16,231 nucleotides of DNA from JAFLCM01 sp046154665 (GCA_046154665.1 JBJXFG010000048.1:1-16231); one strand, 5' to 3'. Counted from the stretch's first letter, positions 1-6,557 are shown. Notes: generated by a model from the sequence alone, not told the origin. Translations and numbers: made by a program.

Positions 1-11
1 CCGCCCGTGGA
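1..11. repeat. Left half of the palindrome split by the IS
   Basis: The bases ccgcccgt (1-8) pair with acgggcgg at 1543-1550 on the far side of the element. Joining the halves with a gaa loop gives an 8+3+8 hairpin. Its core is identical to the uninterrupted hairpin cgcccgt-gaa-acgggcg at 5191-5207. The window starts here, so any longer left flank is not visible. Confidence 0.7.
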
Positions 12-30
12 GAGCCTGTGAACGAATGCC
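12..30 (+). repeat. Left terminal inverted repeat of the IS
   Basis: These 19 bases match the reverse complement of 1521-1539 at 17 positions, with mismatches at the 12th and 17th bases. No convincing match continues inward. Confidence 0.75.
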
Positions 31-195
31 GTCTTTGGTCTGGATTCGTGGTGCCGGTGGCTGGTCGGTTGGGGCGTGGGTGGTTCATCGATGCGATGTC
101 CGGCGTGCGGGCACGCTGGCGGGGTGGGTTGTGGTTCGGGCCGGCGGGGTGGAGCCAGGCCTTCGCTGGCGTCTCTGAGGCCAGGACGACCCGCG

Positions 196-1476
196 CTACG
201 CCGGGGACATCGGGCGGCCCGCCAGGAACGGCGCGAAGTGCATCAGGTTGTAGACCACCGCGCTCATCAGCACGACCGCGGTGGCTTTGGTGAGGCCGCG
301 GACCAGCAGGCGGTCCATGGCGCGGTACGTCTTGAGTTCGCCGTTGGGAGTCTCGGCGATCCCGCTGCGCTGCCGCAGCAGCGCCTTGGCCTGGTCGGTC
401 TGCATGCGTTGCCGCCACGCGCGCACGCCGGGGCCGTCTTCTTTCTGGTCGGCGACGCACGGCTCGCCCTTGGCGTTGGTGGGCAGCGGCATGACGCGCT
501 CCACGCCCGCCGCCTCTTCGCGCTCGAGCACCTGTTTGCTGATGTACCCCGCATCGGTGACGTGCGTCTTGACCCTCACGCCGGTGCGCTTCTCGACGTC
601 ATCGCGCATCGCCTCGCTCTGCCCGTGGTCGACGGGGTCGGTGACGACGCGCACGCCCACGATGGCGCGGCTGCCGGCGTCGGTGGCGAACTGCGCGTTG
701 TACGCCGGCGCACGCCCCGATCCCGACGTCTTCATCACCCGCGCTTGGGGGTCCGTCGTGCTGACCCGCGCTTCGGAGGGCTTCTCTCTGCCCTTGCGCA
801 CCGCGTTGCGCGCCTTGACCTGCTTCAACGCCGCCATCGCCAAGAGCGCTTTGTCCACGCGCCCGGCCCGCTCATCGGCCGCCCGCTGCCTGGCGGCCCG
901 CACCCGCGCCGATTCCTCCTGGTTCGCCGCCTGCCGTTTGACCTTCTCGACGTGGGCCGCGGCTTCCCGCTTGAGCCGTGCCAGCGTCGATTCGCGCCGG
1001 AACGACTTGCTCCCGGCGCTGGCACGCACCTTGGTCCCGTCCTGATGGATCGTCTCGCCGTCGACGATCCCGCCCTTGACCAGGCACGCGATCATCTGTG
1101 TCAACAGTCCGTCGAGGAACTCCCCAGCCCCGCCGCGGAAGTCGCTCAGCGTGTGGTGGTTGACCCCGACGCGACCGCACAGCCACCGGTACGCGGCGTG
1201 GTCGCGGCACAGCCGCTCGACCTCGCGGGCGCTGCCCACGCCGTCGAGCGTGGCGTACAGCCACAACGCCAGCAGCAACTTCGGCGGGATCGCCGGCGCC
1301 CCCGGACCGCCCTCACGCGAGCCGATCCGCGCGTCCAGCGACCGCGTGTCGGCCCGCTCGACGAACGCCCACACCAGCCGCACCCGATGATCCGGGTCCA
1401 GTTGGACATCCAGACACGCCTGTTCCAACACGAACTGATGACGCTCCGGACGAGCAACCCGCGGCACACTGTTCAT
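196..1476 (-). CDS. IS1182-family DDE transposase
   Basis: This 426-residue transposase would cut and join the ends of the surrounding element. The N-terminal part (about 15-115) looks like the DUF772-type domain of IS1182/IS5-group transposases, with PPKLLLALWLYATLDGVGSA and the FRG segment near 113. The catalytic DDE core is visible: D146 in HQDGTKV, D308 in VTDAGY, and E375 in IAETPNGELK. A charged, coiled-coil-prone insert (about 165-235) lies between the first D and the NAQFATD block at 260-266. The frame is open throughout and no key residue is missing, so the protein may be active. The ATG at 1476 has tgagg just upstream. It is slightly short for the family but aligns end to end with its typical organisation. 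Confidence 0.9.
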   Translation of the reverse strand: MNSVPRVARPERHQFVLEQACLDVQLDPDHRVRLVWAFVERADTRSLDARIGSREGGPGAPAIPPKLLLALWLYATLDGVGSAREVERLCRDHAAYRWLCGRVGVNHHTLSDFRGGAGEFLDGLLTQMIACLVKGGIVDGETIHQDGTKVRASAGSKSFRRESTLARLKREAAAHVEKVKRQAANQEESARVRAARQRAADERAGRVDKALLAMAALKQVKARNAVRKGREKPSEARVSTTDPQARVMKTSGSGRAPAYNAQFATDAGSRAIVGVRVVTDPVDHGQSEAMRDDVEKRTGVRVKTHVTDAGYISKQVLEREEAAGVERVMPLPTNAKGEPCVADQKEDGPGVRAWRQRMQTDQAKALLRQRSGIAETPNGELKTYRAMDRLLVRGLTKATAVVLMSAVVYNLMHFAPFLAGRPMSPA

Positions 1477-1520
1477 GCCTCAACATCCGCGCCAGATCGA
1501 ACCCCGGTTCCCGCGATTCT

Positions 1521-1539
1521 GGGATTCATTCACAGGCTC
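1521..1539 (-). repeat. Right terminal inverted repeat of the IS
   Basis: Read on the minus strand it is gagcctgtgaatgaatccc, the partner of 12-30. It lies 45 bases upstream of the transposase start, leaving little room for a native promoter inside the element. Confidence 0.75.
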
Positions 1540-1550
1540 GAAACGGGCGG
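1540..1550. repeat. Right half of the palindrome split by the IS
   Basis: The bases gaa (1540-1542) plus acgggcgg (1543-1550) form the loop and right arm of the target hairpin whose left arm is at 1-8. The site lies about 50 bases beyond the 3' end of the dehydrogenase gene, the same kind of gene-end position as the intact copies. Confidence 0.7.
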
Positions 1551-1599
1551 GCGACGGGCCTCCGCAAAGGGTGTGCACGCTTCGCGGTCGGATGCCCGA

Positions 1600-2577
1600 T
1601 CACACCACCGCCGTCACCGGCTCCCGCCCCGCCAACACCTCCCGAATATTCGCCGCGCACAGCGCCGACATCGACGCACGCGACGTCTCGCTCGCGCTCC
1701 CATAGTGCGGCGTCAGCACCACGTTCTCAAGCTCCGCGAGCCCCGGGTGCAGGTGCGGCTCGTGCTCGAGCACGTCCAGCCCCGCCCCGAACAGCCGCTG
1801 GTGCTTCAGTGCATCGACCAGCGCCGCCTCGTCAATCAAGGGCCCGCGCCCGGTGTTCACCAGCACCGCCGTGGGCTTCATGAGCGCCAGCCGCCGCGCA
1901 TCGATGATGTGCCGCGTCTCGGGCGACAGCGGCACGTGCAGGCTCACAAAGTCCGCCCGGCGCAGACCCTCGTCGATCTCCACGCGCTCGCCGTTGAGCG
2001 GCGCGTGCTCGAACGCCGGCTTGGGGTGCCGCGCCGAATACAGCACCTTCATCCCCCACCCCAGGCACCGCAGCGCCGTCGCATACCCGATCCGACCCGC
2101 GCCCACGATCAGCAGCGTCCGCCCCGCCAGCGGCAGGCCGATCCACTCGTAAGGCCCGAGGATGCCGTGGCGCTGCCACGCGCCCGAGCGCACGAACCGG
2201 TCCGCCGCCGAAAGACGCCGCGCCGCCGCCAGCATCAGCATCACCGCCACATCCGCCGTGCCTTCCGTCACCGCGTCCGGGGTGTTGCTCACGCGGATGT
2301 TTCGCTCGCGGCACGCCTTCAGATCAATGTTGTCATACCCCACCGCGAAGTTCGCGACAATCTTGAGGTCATGCCCGATCGCATCCAGCACCGGCCCGTC
2401 GATCCGGTCGTTCACCCACGTCACGATCGCCGACGCCCCCCGCGCAAACTCGACAAACGCCTCACGCTCCGGGTACCCGCGCTCAGGCCCAAATCGAACC
2501 TCGGCACCGGGAACGGAAAACACCCCGGGCAGCGGGCGGGTCACTCGGACTTGCGGCATCGTTGAGGTGGTGGGCAT
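1600..2577 (-). CDS. D-2-hydroxyacid dehydrogenase (glyoxylate/hydroxypyruvate reductase-like)
   Basis: A cytosolic NAD(P)H-dependent oxidoreductase that reversibly reduces 2-keto acids such as glyoxylate or hydroxypyruvate; the substrate cannot be fixed from sequence. The family hallmarks are all present: the substrate-side segment NFAVGYDNID, the nucleotide-binding VGAGRIGYATA, the NTGRGPLIDE block with the catalytic Arg, the Glu in LDVLEHEP, and the catalytic His in TPHYGSAS (the family more often has TPHIGSAS/T). From the ATG at 2577 it is 325 residues, normal for the family. An ATG at 2559 is equally possible. The frame stays open to 2691 but would then run into the divergent gene. No clear ribosome site is seen. 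The gene is transcribed away from its neighbour, and the IS lies just past its 3' end. Confidence 0.85.
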   Translation of the reverse strand: MPTTSTMPQVRVTRPLPGVFSVPGAEVRFGPERGYPEREAFVEFARGASAIVTWVNDRIDGPVLDAIGHDLKIVANFAVGYDNIDLKACRERNIRVSNTPDAVTEGTADVAVMLMLAAARRLSAADRFVRSGAWQRHGILGPYEWIGLPLAGRTLLIVGAGRIGYATALRCLGWGMKVLYSARHPKPAFEHAPLNGERVEIDEGLRRADFVSLHVPLSPETRHIIDARRLALMKPTAVLVNTGRGPLIDEAALVDALKHQRLFGAGLDVLEHEPHLHPGLAELENVVLTPHYGSASETSRASMSALCAANIREVLAGREPVTAVV

Positions 2578-2673
2578 CGTGCTGGAGTATTGGACGCTCG
2601 CGGCCTCCGCGCCGCCCTCCCACACTACCATCCTCAGCCCCGACAAACCTCGCATTCCGACGAAAGGAACACC

Positions 2674-3000
2674 ATGCACACGACGAATCACGCCAATGCC
2701 AAGCCCGCGGGTGCTCTCGCCGCCTTCGCCCCCTACGGCATGGGCGTCCTCACCGGTGCCGCGCTGGCGCTCGCCGCCTTCACGATGATGGGCCAGGGCT
2801 ACACCCGACCCAACGACGGCAAGCCCGCCGGCCCCGCCGGTTCCCCCCCCGCCGCCGTCGCCCCCGTCGAAGTCGACGAGTTCTTCGTCACCAACGGCAA
2901 CGCGGCCAACACCACCGCCCGCCTGTGGAAGCGCCCCGCCGGCAAGACCAACCTCGAATACATCGGCGAGTTCCAGGCCGCAGGTCGCACCGCGCGGTAA
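2674..3000 (+). CDS. Small single-span membrane protein of unknown function
   Basis: A 108-residue protein that I do not recognise. The ATG at 2674 is preceded by gaaagga at good spacing, which fixes the start. Residues about 22-43 (GMGVLTGAALALAAFTMMGQ) form one hydrophobic segment. A Pro/Ala/Gly-rich linker (about 47-66) follows, then a short C-terminal domain (VDEFFVTNGNAANTTARLWKRP...LEYIGEF). The layout suggests a small domain held outside the membrane by a flexible stalk. It is divergent from the dehydrogenase, with about 100 bases between them that must hold both promoters. A paired-palindrome element starts 17 bases after its stop codon and could end its transcript. The function is unknown. 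Confidence 0.7.
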   Translation: MHTTNHANAKPAGALAAFAPYGMGVLTGAALALAAFTMMGQGYTRPNDGKPAGPAGSPPAAVAPVEVDEFFVTNGNAANTTARLWKRPAGKTNLEYIGEFQAAGRTAR

Positions 3001-3016
3001 GAGCTCGGTCGTCCGC

Positions 3017-3101
3017 GTGCCACTGACCCGTCCTCGGGTCAGTGCTCCGTCGCCACCTCATGCCCCAGCAAGACACTGACCCGAAGATGGGTCAGTGGCA
3101 C
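3017..3101. repeat. Paired CACTG palindromes, copy 1
   Basis: Two strong hairpins lie in tandem: cactgacccg-tcct-cgggtcagtg (3021-3044) and cactgaccc-gaagat-gggtcagtg (3074-3097). They are separated by exactly 29 bases. The pair is bracketed by gtgc (3017-3020) and gcac (3098-3101), so the whole unit begins GTGCCACTG and ends CAGTGGCAC. The same plan recurs at 3857-3961. The unit lies between the small membrane protein and pdeM and may also act as a transcription terminator. Confidence 0.85.
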
Positions 3102-3110
3102 GGCGCTCTC

Positions 3111-3866
3111 GTGATTCGCCGCGCCAACAGGCCCCCAGTTCCGAGCGCGGATACGACTTTGACCGCTGAAATCGACTTCGCAGGCGAACGCCTCACACTC
3201 CTCCCCGCGCGGGCGGCGTGGTGGCCCCGCGCCCGAACACTCTTCATCGCCGACACCCACTTCGGTAAGCCCGCCGCCTTCCGACACGCCGGCGTCCCCG
3301 TCCCCGAGACCATCACCGACGCCGACGCCCACAGGCTCGAATCACTCTGCGCCGCCCTCAACCCGCACCACCTCGTCATCCTCGGCGATTTCTTCCACGC
3401 CCCCTCGGGACGCGTCGCGCAAACCGAATCCTCCCTCCAGGCATGGCGCGAACGCCACCCATCGCTCCGCATCACCCTCGTCCGAGGCAATCACGATCTC
3501 ACGTCAGGCGACCCGCCCGCCCATTGGAACTTCGATTGCGTCGACCCCGGCACAAGCCTCGGCCCTTTCACCCTCGCACACGCCCCAGCCCCCCCAGAAG
3601 CCGACCCGATTCGTCCCACCCTCTGCGGCCACGTCCACCCCGGCGTCATCCTCCGCGGCACCTCCGACGCCCTCCGGCTCCCATGCTTCTTCCGCGCCGG
3701 ACCGCCCGACGCCAACGGAACCCTCATCCTCCCCGCCTTCGGCCGATTCACCGGACTGGGCATCCTGCGTCCGAAAAAGACCGACGGCGTCTGGGTCATC
3801 GCCGACGACACGGTGACCGACGTTTCCCCAACCCACAGCGCGGGATTGCCGCAATCGTGCCACTGA
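3111..3866 (+). CDS. pdeM: PdeM-type metallophosphoesterase
   Basis: A calcineurin-like metallophosphoesterase resembling the ligase-associated DNA damage response endonuclease PdeM. The metal-binding motifs appear in order: D-x-H in IADTHFGK, GD in ILGDFFHA, GNHD in VRGNHDL, and GHxH in LCGHVHPG. The family-typical LRLPCFF and LPAFGRFTG segments follow. In other bacteria pdeM sits with an ATP-dependent ligase and a helicase; neither is in this window, so the DNA-repair role is only inferred. The start is uncertain. GTG 3111 gives 251 residues; ATGs at 3060 and 3087 are in frame but lie inside the palindrome element and would add a repeat-encoded N-terminus. The stop codon is inside the second paired-palindrome element, so the last residues (QSCH) are encoded by repeat DNA. 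Confidence 0.8.
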   Translation: MIRRANRPPVPSADTTLTAEIDFAGERLTLLPARAAWWPRARTLFIADTHFGKPAAFRHAGVPVPETITDADAHRLESLCAALNPHHLVILGDFFHAPSGRVAQTESSLQAWRERHPSLRITLVRGNHDLTSGDPPAHWNFDCVDPGTSLGPFTLAHAPAPPEADPIRPTLCGHVHPGVILRGTSDALRLPCFFRAGPPDANGTLILPAFGRFTGLGILRPKKTDGVWVIADDTVTDVSPTHSAGLPQSCH

Positions 3867-3961
3867 TGGCGGGCCGCTCGGGGCCCGACATCAGTGCCGA
3901 AGTGCGAACGGGCGCGGGAACTCGGCACTGCTGTCTCGGCGGACCGAGCCAGCAGTGGCAC
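3857..3961. repeat. Paired CACTG palindromes, copy 2
   Basis: The left hairpin has arms cactgatg (3861-3868) and catcagtg (3889-3896), with a second internal stem gggcc/ggccc. The right hairpin has arms cactgctg (3926-3933) and cagcagtg (3950-3957), with an inner ctcgg-cgga-ccgag stem. The two are 29 bases apart (3897-3925), the same distance as in copy 1, and are bracketed by gtgc and gcac in the same way. Stem sequences differ from copy 1 but stay self-complementary. The pdeM stop codon TGA lies within the left arm. Confidence 0.85.
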
Positions 3962-4013
3962 GAATCTTCCGCCATCCGCTTCCATTCCACCCGCCGCGCG
4001 GTACCATCAACGC

Positions 4014-4076
4014 ATGAGCACGGAGGCCCAGCTCGCCGCAAAGGCCCGGCCCGCCACGGAGGTCAAGCCCGGATGA
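4014..4076 (+). CDS. Possible 20-residue small ORF before the phosphotransferase gene
   Basis: MSTEAQLAAKARPATEVKPG followed by TGA that overlaps the next gene's ATG as ATGA (4073-4076). The arrangement is typical of translational coupling. No ribosome site is visible in front of 4014, and the downstream gene has its own strong one, so this may be chance. It is offered as a candidate leader ORF only. Confidence 0.25.
   Translation: MSTEAQLAAKARPATEVKPG
4058..4063 (+). promoter_or_regulatory. Ribosome binding site that fixes the phosphotransferase start
   Basis: ggaggt lies nine bases before the ATG at 4073. The reading frame stays open for another 630 bases upstream, through pdeM and the repeat, so this site decides where the protein really starts. 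Confidence 0.75.
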
Positions 4077-5089
4077 GCGCCGGTCGGACCCCTTCTCCGA
4101 CCTTCGGCGCAGGCCTCCTGCTGGGGGCTTCGTCACACGACCTCGGCACCGCTCTCGAACCACAACTCAAAGAGATCTGCGCCACCTCTCACAAAGGTGA
4201 GCGGCTCGACGATGTCCGCTGGTTCCGCACCGACTGGCAACGCGGCGGCGCCGCCACCGCCTACGCCAAGCACATCTCCGATCAGCACGGCGTCCGCGAC
4301 GTCGTCGTCAAACTCCCCGTCGGCCCCCGCGAGTACCGCTTCCTCACCAGCCTCAACGACACCGACGCGCCCACCCCGCGCGTCCTCTTCCACGGCATGG
4401 AACTCGGAGGCTACGACCTCGCCTGGGTCGTCATGGAGCGCCTGCCCGGGAACCCCGTCGCCGCCGCCTTGAACAAGGGCGTGTTCCAACAGCTCGCCGA
4501 ATCCGCCGCGAAAGTCCACCTCCACGCCGGCCAGCGCTTCCAACTCACCGAGGCCGAAAACCAGTTCAACTGGGAGTTCCTGATGAACAAGGCGAAGGAG
4601 GCGGTGAAGCTCAACCACCCGAAGGAAGAAGCGGACTGGTCGGCGCTCATCAAGCACACGCAGCGGGCCCTGCCCTCGCTCGTCGAGCACTGGAACCACC
4701 GACCCATCAACACCTGGTGCCACGGCGACCTGCACCCCGGCAACGCCATGCTCCGCCCCGAGGGCTCGGCGTGGGGCCCGCCCGGCATGGTCCTGCTCGA
4801 TTTCGCCGAGGCCCACCCGGGCCACTGGGTCGAAGACGCCGTCTATCTCGAACGCCAGTTCTGGGGCCGCCCGGAGATCACCGACGGTGCCAAGCCGGTC
4901 TCGCTGCTCGCCAAGGCCCGCAAAGCGCTCGGCCTCGATTGCTCCGACGACTACGCCGGTTTCGCCAACGTGCGCCGACTCCTGATGGCCTCCGCCGCCC
5001 CGGCGTTCATGCACCGCGAAGGCGGCGCCAAATACCTCCACGCCGCCCGCGAGATCGCCGAGAGACTCCTCATCATGCTGGGGAAGTGA
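4073..5089 (+). CDS. APH/choline-kinase-family phosphotransferase
   Basis: A 338-residue kinase-fold protein that should transfer a phosphate from ATP to a small-molecule hydroxyl. The substrate is unknown, and antibiotic resistance should not be assumed. Visible motifs are a candidate ATP-binding Lys80 in VVVKLPVG with Glu88 after it, the hinge-like WVVMERLPGNP at 119-128, the catalytic loop HGDLHPGN at 217-224 (Asp219, Asn224), and the metal-binding LLDFAEA at 241-247 (Asp243; many relatives have DFD or DWE). A C-terminal helical region follows. The frame is open upstream to 3443, but that part reads through pdeM in another frame. The ggaggt site sets the start at 4073. It ends ahead of a palindrome cluster and is convergent with the next gene. 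Confidence 0.85.
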   Translation: MSAGRTPSPTFGAGLLLGASSHDLGTALEPQLKEICATSHKGERLDDVRWFRTDWQRGGAATAYAKHISDQHGVRDVVVKLPVGPREYRFLTSLNDTDAPTPRVLFHGMELGGYDLAWVVMERLPGNPVAAALNKGVFQQLAESAAKVHLHAGQRFQLTEAENQFNWEFLMNKAKEAVKLNHPKEEADWSALIKHTQRALPSLVEHWNHRPINTWCHGDLHPGNAMLRPEGSAWGPPGMVLLDFAEAHPGHWVEDAVYLERQFWGRPEITDGAKPVSLLAKARKALGLDCSDDYAGFANVRRLLMASAAPAFMHREGGAKYLHAAREIAERLLIMLGK

Positions 5090-5122
5090 AGTCCAAGTAC
5101 GACGGCAGGTCTCGAGGTCTTT

Positions 5123-5319
5123 GGCCCGCGAAGCGGGCCTGCGTTGGTTGCCAGACGCGCAGCGTCTGGTCGCGGGCGCTTCAACCACCCCGCCCGTGAA
5201 ACGGGCGCGCGAGACCCGATCGCGCATCGCGCGTTCGGCCGTTTCACGGGCGAAGTGCCGCCGCCGAATGCCGCAGACGCTCCGCGCTTGGTATCCATCA
5301 TCGACCCGCTTCGCGGGTC
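5123..5319. repeat. Cluster of triloop palindromes between convergent genes
   Basis: The intergenic stretch 5090-5334 holds six hairpins, all with three-base loops: ggcccgc-gaa-gcgggcc (5123-5139), ccagacgc-gca-gcgtctgg (5151-5169), cgcccgt-gaa-acgggcg (5191-5207), cgcgc-atc-gcgcg (5221-5233), cggccgt-ttc-acgggcg (5236-5252, one mismatch) and gacccgc-ttc-gcgggtc (5303-5319). Several contain GCGAAGC or its complement, a DNA motif known to fold into an unusually stable mini-hairpin. No T-tract follows any of them. No ORF with coding character is seen here. The cluster could end both convergent transcripts. Confidence 0.85.
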
Positions 5320-5334
5320 ACGGGCGCGTCGAGC

Positions 5335-5580
5335 TCACTTCGCCGAGAAATACGGCACCACAAACTCCACAAAAACAAACAACCCAAACGCCAGCGCCAT
5401 CAGCGCCAGCACGACCTGCGCCGACATCACCAGCACCGCCCGCCAGAACGCCCGCGCCTCCAGGCTCTTCATCCGCACGCCCTTGTACGCCAGCGCGATG
5501 AAAAACGACATCGGGACCAGCGTGAACCACCACCAGTCATGGAGGGCCAGCGGCTGCAGAAATGGGACGTAAGAGAGCAA
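5335..5580 (-). CDS. Small two-span membrane protein of unknown function
   Basis: About 81 residues from a TTG at 5580. Two hydrophobic segments are clear: roughly WWWFTLVPMSFFIALAYK (15-33) and VLVMSAQVVLALMALAFGLF (49-70), joined by a basic, charged loop (GVRMKSLEARAFWR). It ends in a third short hydrophobic stretch. The start is weakly supported. The frame is open to an ATG at 5709, but that would overlap the DUF6677-like gene by 64 bases and translate the G-rich repeat at 5591-5634 as a Ser/Pro/Leu stretch. The gene follows the DUF6677-like gene on the same strand, so they are probably co-transcribed. The function is unknown. Confidence 0.6.
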   Translation of the reverse strand: MLSYVPFLQPLALHDWWWFTLVPMSFFIALAYKGVRMKSLEARAFWRAVLVMSAQVVLALMALAFGLFVFVEFVVPYFSAK

Positions 5581-5590
5581 GGGGTTGAGC

Positions 5591-5634
5591 GGGAGTGGGG
5601 AGTCGGGAATGGGGAGTGGGGAGTCGGAAGTCGG
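5591..5634. repeat. G-rich imperfect direct repeat
   Basis: The block gggagtggggagtcgg occurs at 5591-5606 and again, apart from small changes, at 5612-5626. It is made of gggagt/ggggagtc units and continues briefly as gaagtcgg. It lies between two leftward membrane-protein genes and overlaps the doubtful N-terminal part of the second one. Confidence 0.7.
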
Positions 5635-5645
5635 AAACAAAATCC

Positions 5646-6182
5646 TCAAAGTGTCGGCAGCGGCTCCTGCCGCCTGCTGCGCCGGACCACCGGCACATGC
5701 CTGAAACAATCCACAATCGCAATCAGATTCATCATCCCGGCGATCCCCGCCGACAACGCCCCCACCTCATACACACGCCCCAGGCTCCGCTGGTACGAAA
5801 CCCCCGCCACCGGACCACGCTGTGTCTGCTGCTGATACCCCGCGTTGATGTGGTTCACCGCAAACGTCGCCGGACCCACGCCGCACTGCAGCAGGAACCA
5901 CCACTGGTCGTTCCGGCGATCCACCACCGAAATCCCCCCCACCAGCAGCCCCCCCACGAACAGCCCCAGAACCCCAGCCGCGACGTACATCGCCCGCCGG
6001 AGGTCGCCCAGATAGAAATACCCCAGCCCCGGCACCAGCACGGCGAGCAGGCCCGCCACGGGATCAAACACCGTCGGCGCGTGTCCCACCTCGCCGGAAA
6101 CCGTCGCCGGGGCACCCGCCGTCCCGGTTGGGCCGGGGGCCATCGCGGGGCGGAGAGCAGGAGCGGGTGTTGACTCGTTCAT
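5646..6182 (-). CDS. DUF6677-like polytopic membrane protein
   Basis: A 178-residue inner-membrane protein that resembles the DUF6677 family, itself related to the small TM2 proteins. Function is unknown. After a Pro/Ala-rich N-terminus (about 1-36) comes the conserved PGLGYFYLGDLRRA block, with hydrophobic segments before and after it (AGLLAVLVPGLGYFYLG and MYVAAGVLGLFVGGLLVGG). A polar region with DQWWFLLQCGVGPATFAVNHINAG follows, then a last segment (VGALSAGIAGMMNLIAIVDCF) in which MNLIAIVD is typical of the family. The ATG at 6182 is chosen; an in-frame ATG at 6215 would add 11 residues. A small membrane-protein gene follows on the same strand. Upstream is a 600-base stretch without a gene. 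Confidence 0.75.
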   Translation of the reverse strand: MNESTPAPALRPAMAPGPTGTAGAPATVSGEVGHAPTVFDPVAGLLAVLVPGLGYFYLGDLRRAMYVAAGVLGLFVGGLLVGGISVVDRRNDQWWFLLQCGVGPATFAVNHINAGYQQQTQRGPVAGVSYQRSLGRVYEVGALSAGIAGMMNLIAIVDCFRHVPVVRRSRRQEPLPTL

Positions 6183-6523
6183 CTCCGGCATCAGGGGCCG
6201 CATTTGTAGCGGCATTCACACGATCGGGCCAACCGTCCTTCCGAAATGCCCAATCGGGGTGCCAGCCGCCCGGCAGGCTGTGGGCAACCAACCGAGTTTC
6301 GTACCGCCCGCAAACCCCCACCCGCGCACCACGGTCCCGCCCGGCCCCGCCCCGTCGGCCCCCCAGCTCGCGAAGCCCGGACCCCGAACCCCGCTCCCAC
6401 TGGCACGCGGTTTTCAAGATTCCTTCCCTCCCGGTCGAAACAAGGGGCCATTCGGGCCGACAAGCCCGTCAGGAATCCCCGCACCGGCCTCTCAGAGTTC
6501 CGAAAATGCCCACCGGGGGCCAG
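6183..6523. other. Gene-free stretch upstream of the leader promoter
   Basis: No convincing gene is seen on either strand. The open frames here have compositions expected of GC-rich non-coding DNA (Pro/Arg/Ala runs) and no ribosome sites. It presumably holds the promoter of the leftward DUF6677-like gene, which I could not pinpoint. Confidence 0.5.
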
Positions 6524-6551
6524 TTGACAGACGCGCCGCGCTGGTTAGTGT
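6524..6551 (+). promoter_or_regulatory. Predicted sigma-70-type promoter for the acidic-protein gene
   Basis: A perfect -35 box TTGACA (6524-6529) is followed after 16 bases by TAGTGT (6546-6551) as a weak -10. It is the best housekeeping-type promoter I noticed in the window, and it stands out in GC-rich sequence. Transcription would start near 6558, leaving a leader of about 230 bases before the ATG at 6790. Confidence 0.5.
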
Positions 6552-6557
6552 ACGCCG

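Larger units (their letters stand above)
12..1539 (-). mobile_element. IS1182-family insertion sequence, apparently complete
   Basis: A single leftward transposase gene is bounded by terminal inverted repeats: gagcctgtgaacgaatgcc at 12-30, and its near-complement at 1521-1539 (17 of 19 bases agree). The element is about 1.53 kb, within the usual range for IS1182-type elements. Outside the inverted repeats lie the two halves of a palindrome, ccgcccgt at 1-8 and acgggcgg at 1543-1550. The insertion therefore sits in the loop of a hairpin site. The three bases next to each end are gga on the left and gaa on the right, which could be a diverged 3-base loop duplication; alternatively there is no duplication and the element runs one or two bases further. 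The family call rests on the transposase; the exact ends are inferred. Confidence 0.85.

Noticed and set aside
76..2565. 829-codon rightward open frame
   Set aside because: It runs antisense through the transposase and the dehydrogenase, both of which have clear family motifs. Its product is Arg/His/Pro-rich with no recognisable domain. It is a shadow of GC-rich coding DNA.
3443..4072. N-terminal extension of the phosphotransferase frame
   Set aside because: This part overlaps pdeM in another frame, is Arg/Pro/His-rich, and crosses the palindrome element. The ggaggt site at 4058 sets the true start.
4073..5089. Aminoglycoside resistance gene
   Set aside because: Only the general kinase-fold motifs are seen. 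The family covers many substrates and there is no resistance context.
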